Shown here piece by piece: positions 6,455 through 6,490 of a stretch of 6,490 bases of DNA (the stretch's first letter is position 1; each line of letters opens with the position of its first letter). The DNA comes from a bacterium. GTDB taxonomy: Bacteria; Krumholzibacteriota; Krumholzibacteriia; Krumholzibacteriales; Krumholzibacteriaceae. Below the pieces are notes generated by a model. That model was not told the origin of the DNA. It did not search any database and saw nothing but the letters and a program-made list of their open reading frames with translations. The stretch spans positions 8,167 to 14,656 of the forward strand of contig JAFNGP010000066.1 in assembly GCA_017885175.1 (NCBI GenBank), written 5' to 3'. Both the position numbers and the translations under genes were made by a program.

Positions 6455-6463
6455 CTCACCTTT
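6455..6463 (-). promoter_or_regulatory. Shine-Dalgarno of the STAS gene
   Basis: Minus-strand AAAGGTGAG lies just upstream of the ATG at 6451, with seven bases between AAAGG and the start codon. It is one of the clearest ribosome binding sites in the window. That fits a gene opening a translational unit rather than one relying on an overlap. Confidence 0.55.
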
Positions 6464-6490
6464 CTAGAGCTGCCATTCGCCGTTGTGGTA
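6464..6490 (-). CDS. Possible 3' end of an upstream gene (last eight codons)
   Basis: Reading in from the right edge on the minus strand, one frame gives YHNGEWQL and then a TAG stop at 6464-6466, twelve bases before the STAS ATG. The tight spacing would match the rest of the operon, so this may be the C-terminus of the preceding gene. Eight residues are far too few to identify a family, and a chance open frame of this length is common. I cannot tell whether it is mraZ. No promoter or terminator is visible in these bases. Confidence 0.25.
   Translation of the reverse strand, partial: YHNGEWQL

Noticed and set aside
1..6490. Mobile element, CRISPR array, tRNA/rRNA, riboswitch or internal terminator
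   Set aside because: No terminal repeats, spaced direct repeats, tRNA-like folds or hairpin-plus-T-run terminators were seen. Coding sequence is continuous, with no gap longer than 8 bases inside the operon.

Overview
The window is almost entirely coding. Every gene I can support lies on the minus strand, so transcription runs from right to left. It is the front of a division and cell wall (dcw) cluster. In transcription order it holds a small STAS-domain protein, rsmH (mraW), an FtsL-like gene, a ftsI-type penicillin-binding protein with two C-terminal PASTA domains, murE, and the first four fifths of murF. murF runs off the left edge.

Region by region: 6464-6490 may be the last eight codons of another minus-strand gene. 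6074-6451 is the STAS protein, in the place usually held by mraZ. 5148-6065 is RsmH, 4721-5146 the FtsL-like protein, 2580-4724 the FtsI/PBP transpeptidase, 1099-2583 MurE, and 1-1109 partial MurF. Apart from the unassigned or partial right end (6452-6490), no gap exceeds 8 bases. Three junctions are overlaps: ATGA between ftsL and ftsI, TTGA between ftsI and murE, and about 11 bp between murE and murF if the noncanonical start is right. There is no room for an internal promoter or terminator outside coding sequence, so the genes probably form one translationally coupled operon. Any main promoter lies to the right of the window.

How the genes work together: MurE and MurF make the UDP-MurNAc-pentapeptide precursor in the cytoplasm. 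The FtsI-type enzyme cross-links septal peptidoglycan outside the membrane. The FtsL-like bitopic protein helps assemble and activate the septal machinery. RsmH methylates 16S rRNA and is a conserved passenger at the head of dcw clusters. MurE carries the DNPR motif that goes with meso-diaminopimelate, which predicts a DAP-type wall.

Organism: a bacterium with high GC by eye, a strong preference for CTC leucine codons, and DAP-type peptidoglycan. A division PBP with two PASTA domains, together with an RsmH of the form TLxRVFQALR, points loosely to a Gram-negative lineage near the Fibrobacteres-Chlorobi-Bacteroidetes assemblage or an uncultured relative. That placement is an inference with low confidence. 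I see no mobile element, CRISPR array, tRNA, rRNA or phage gene. The unusual points are the STAS protein at the cluster head, which lacks the phosphorylatable serines of anti-sigma antagonists, and the absence of any normal start codon at the expected start of murF.
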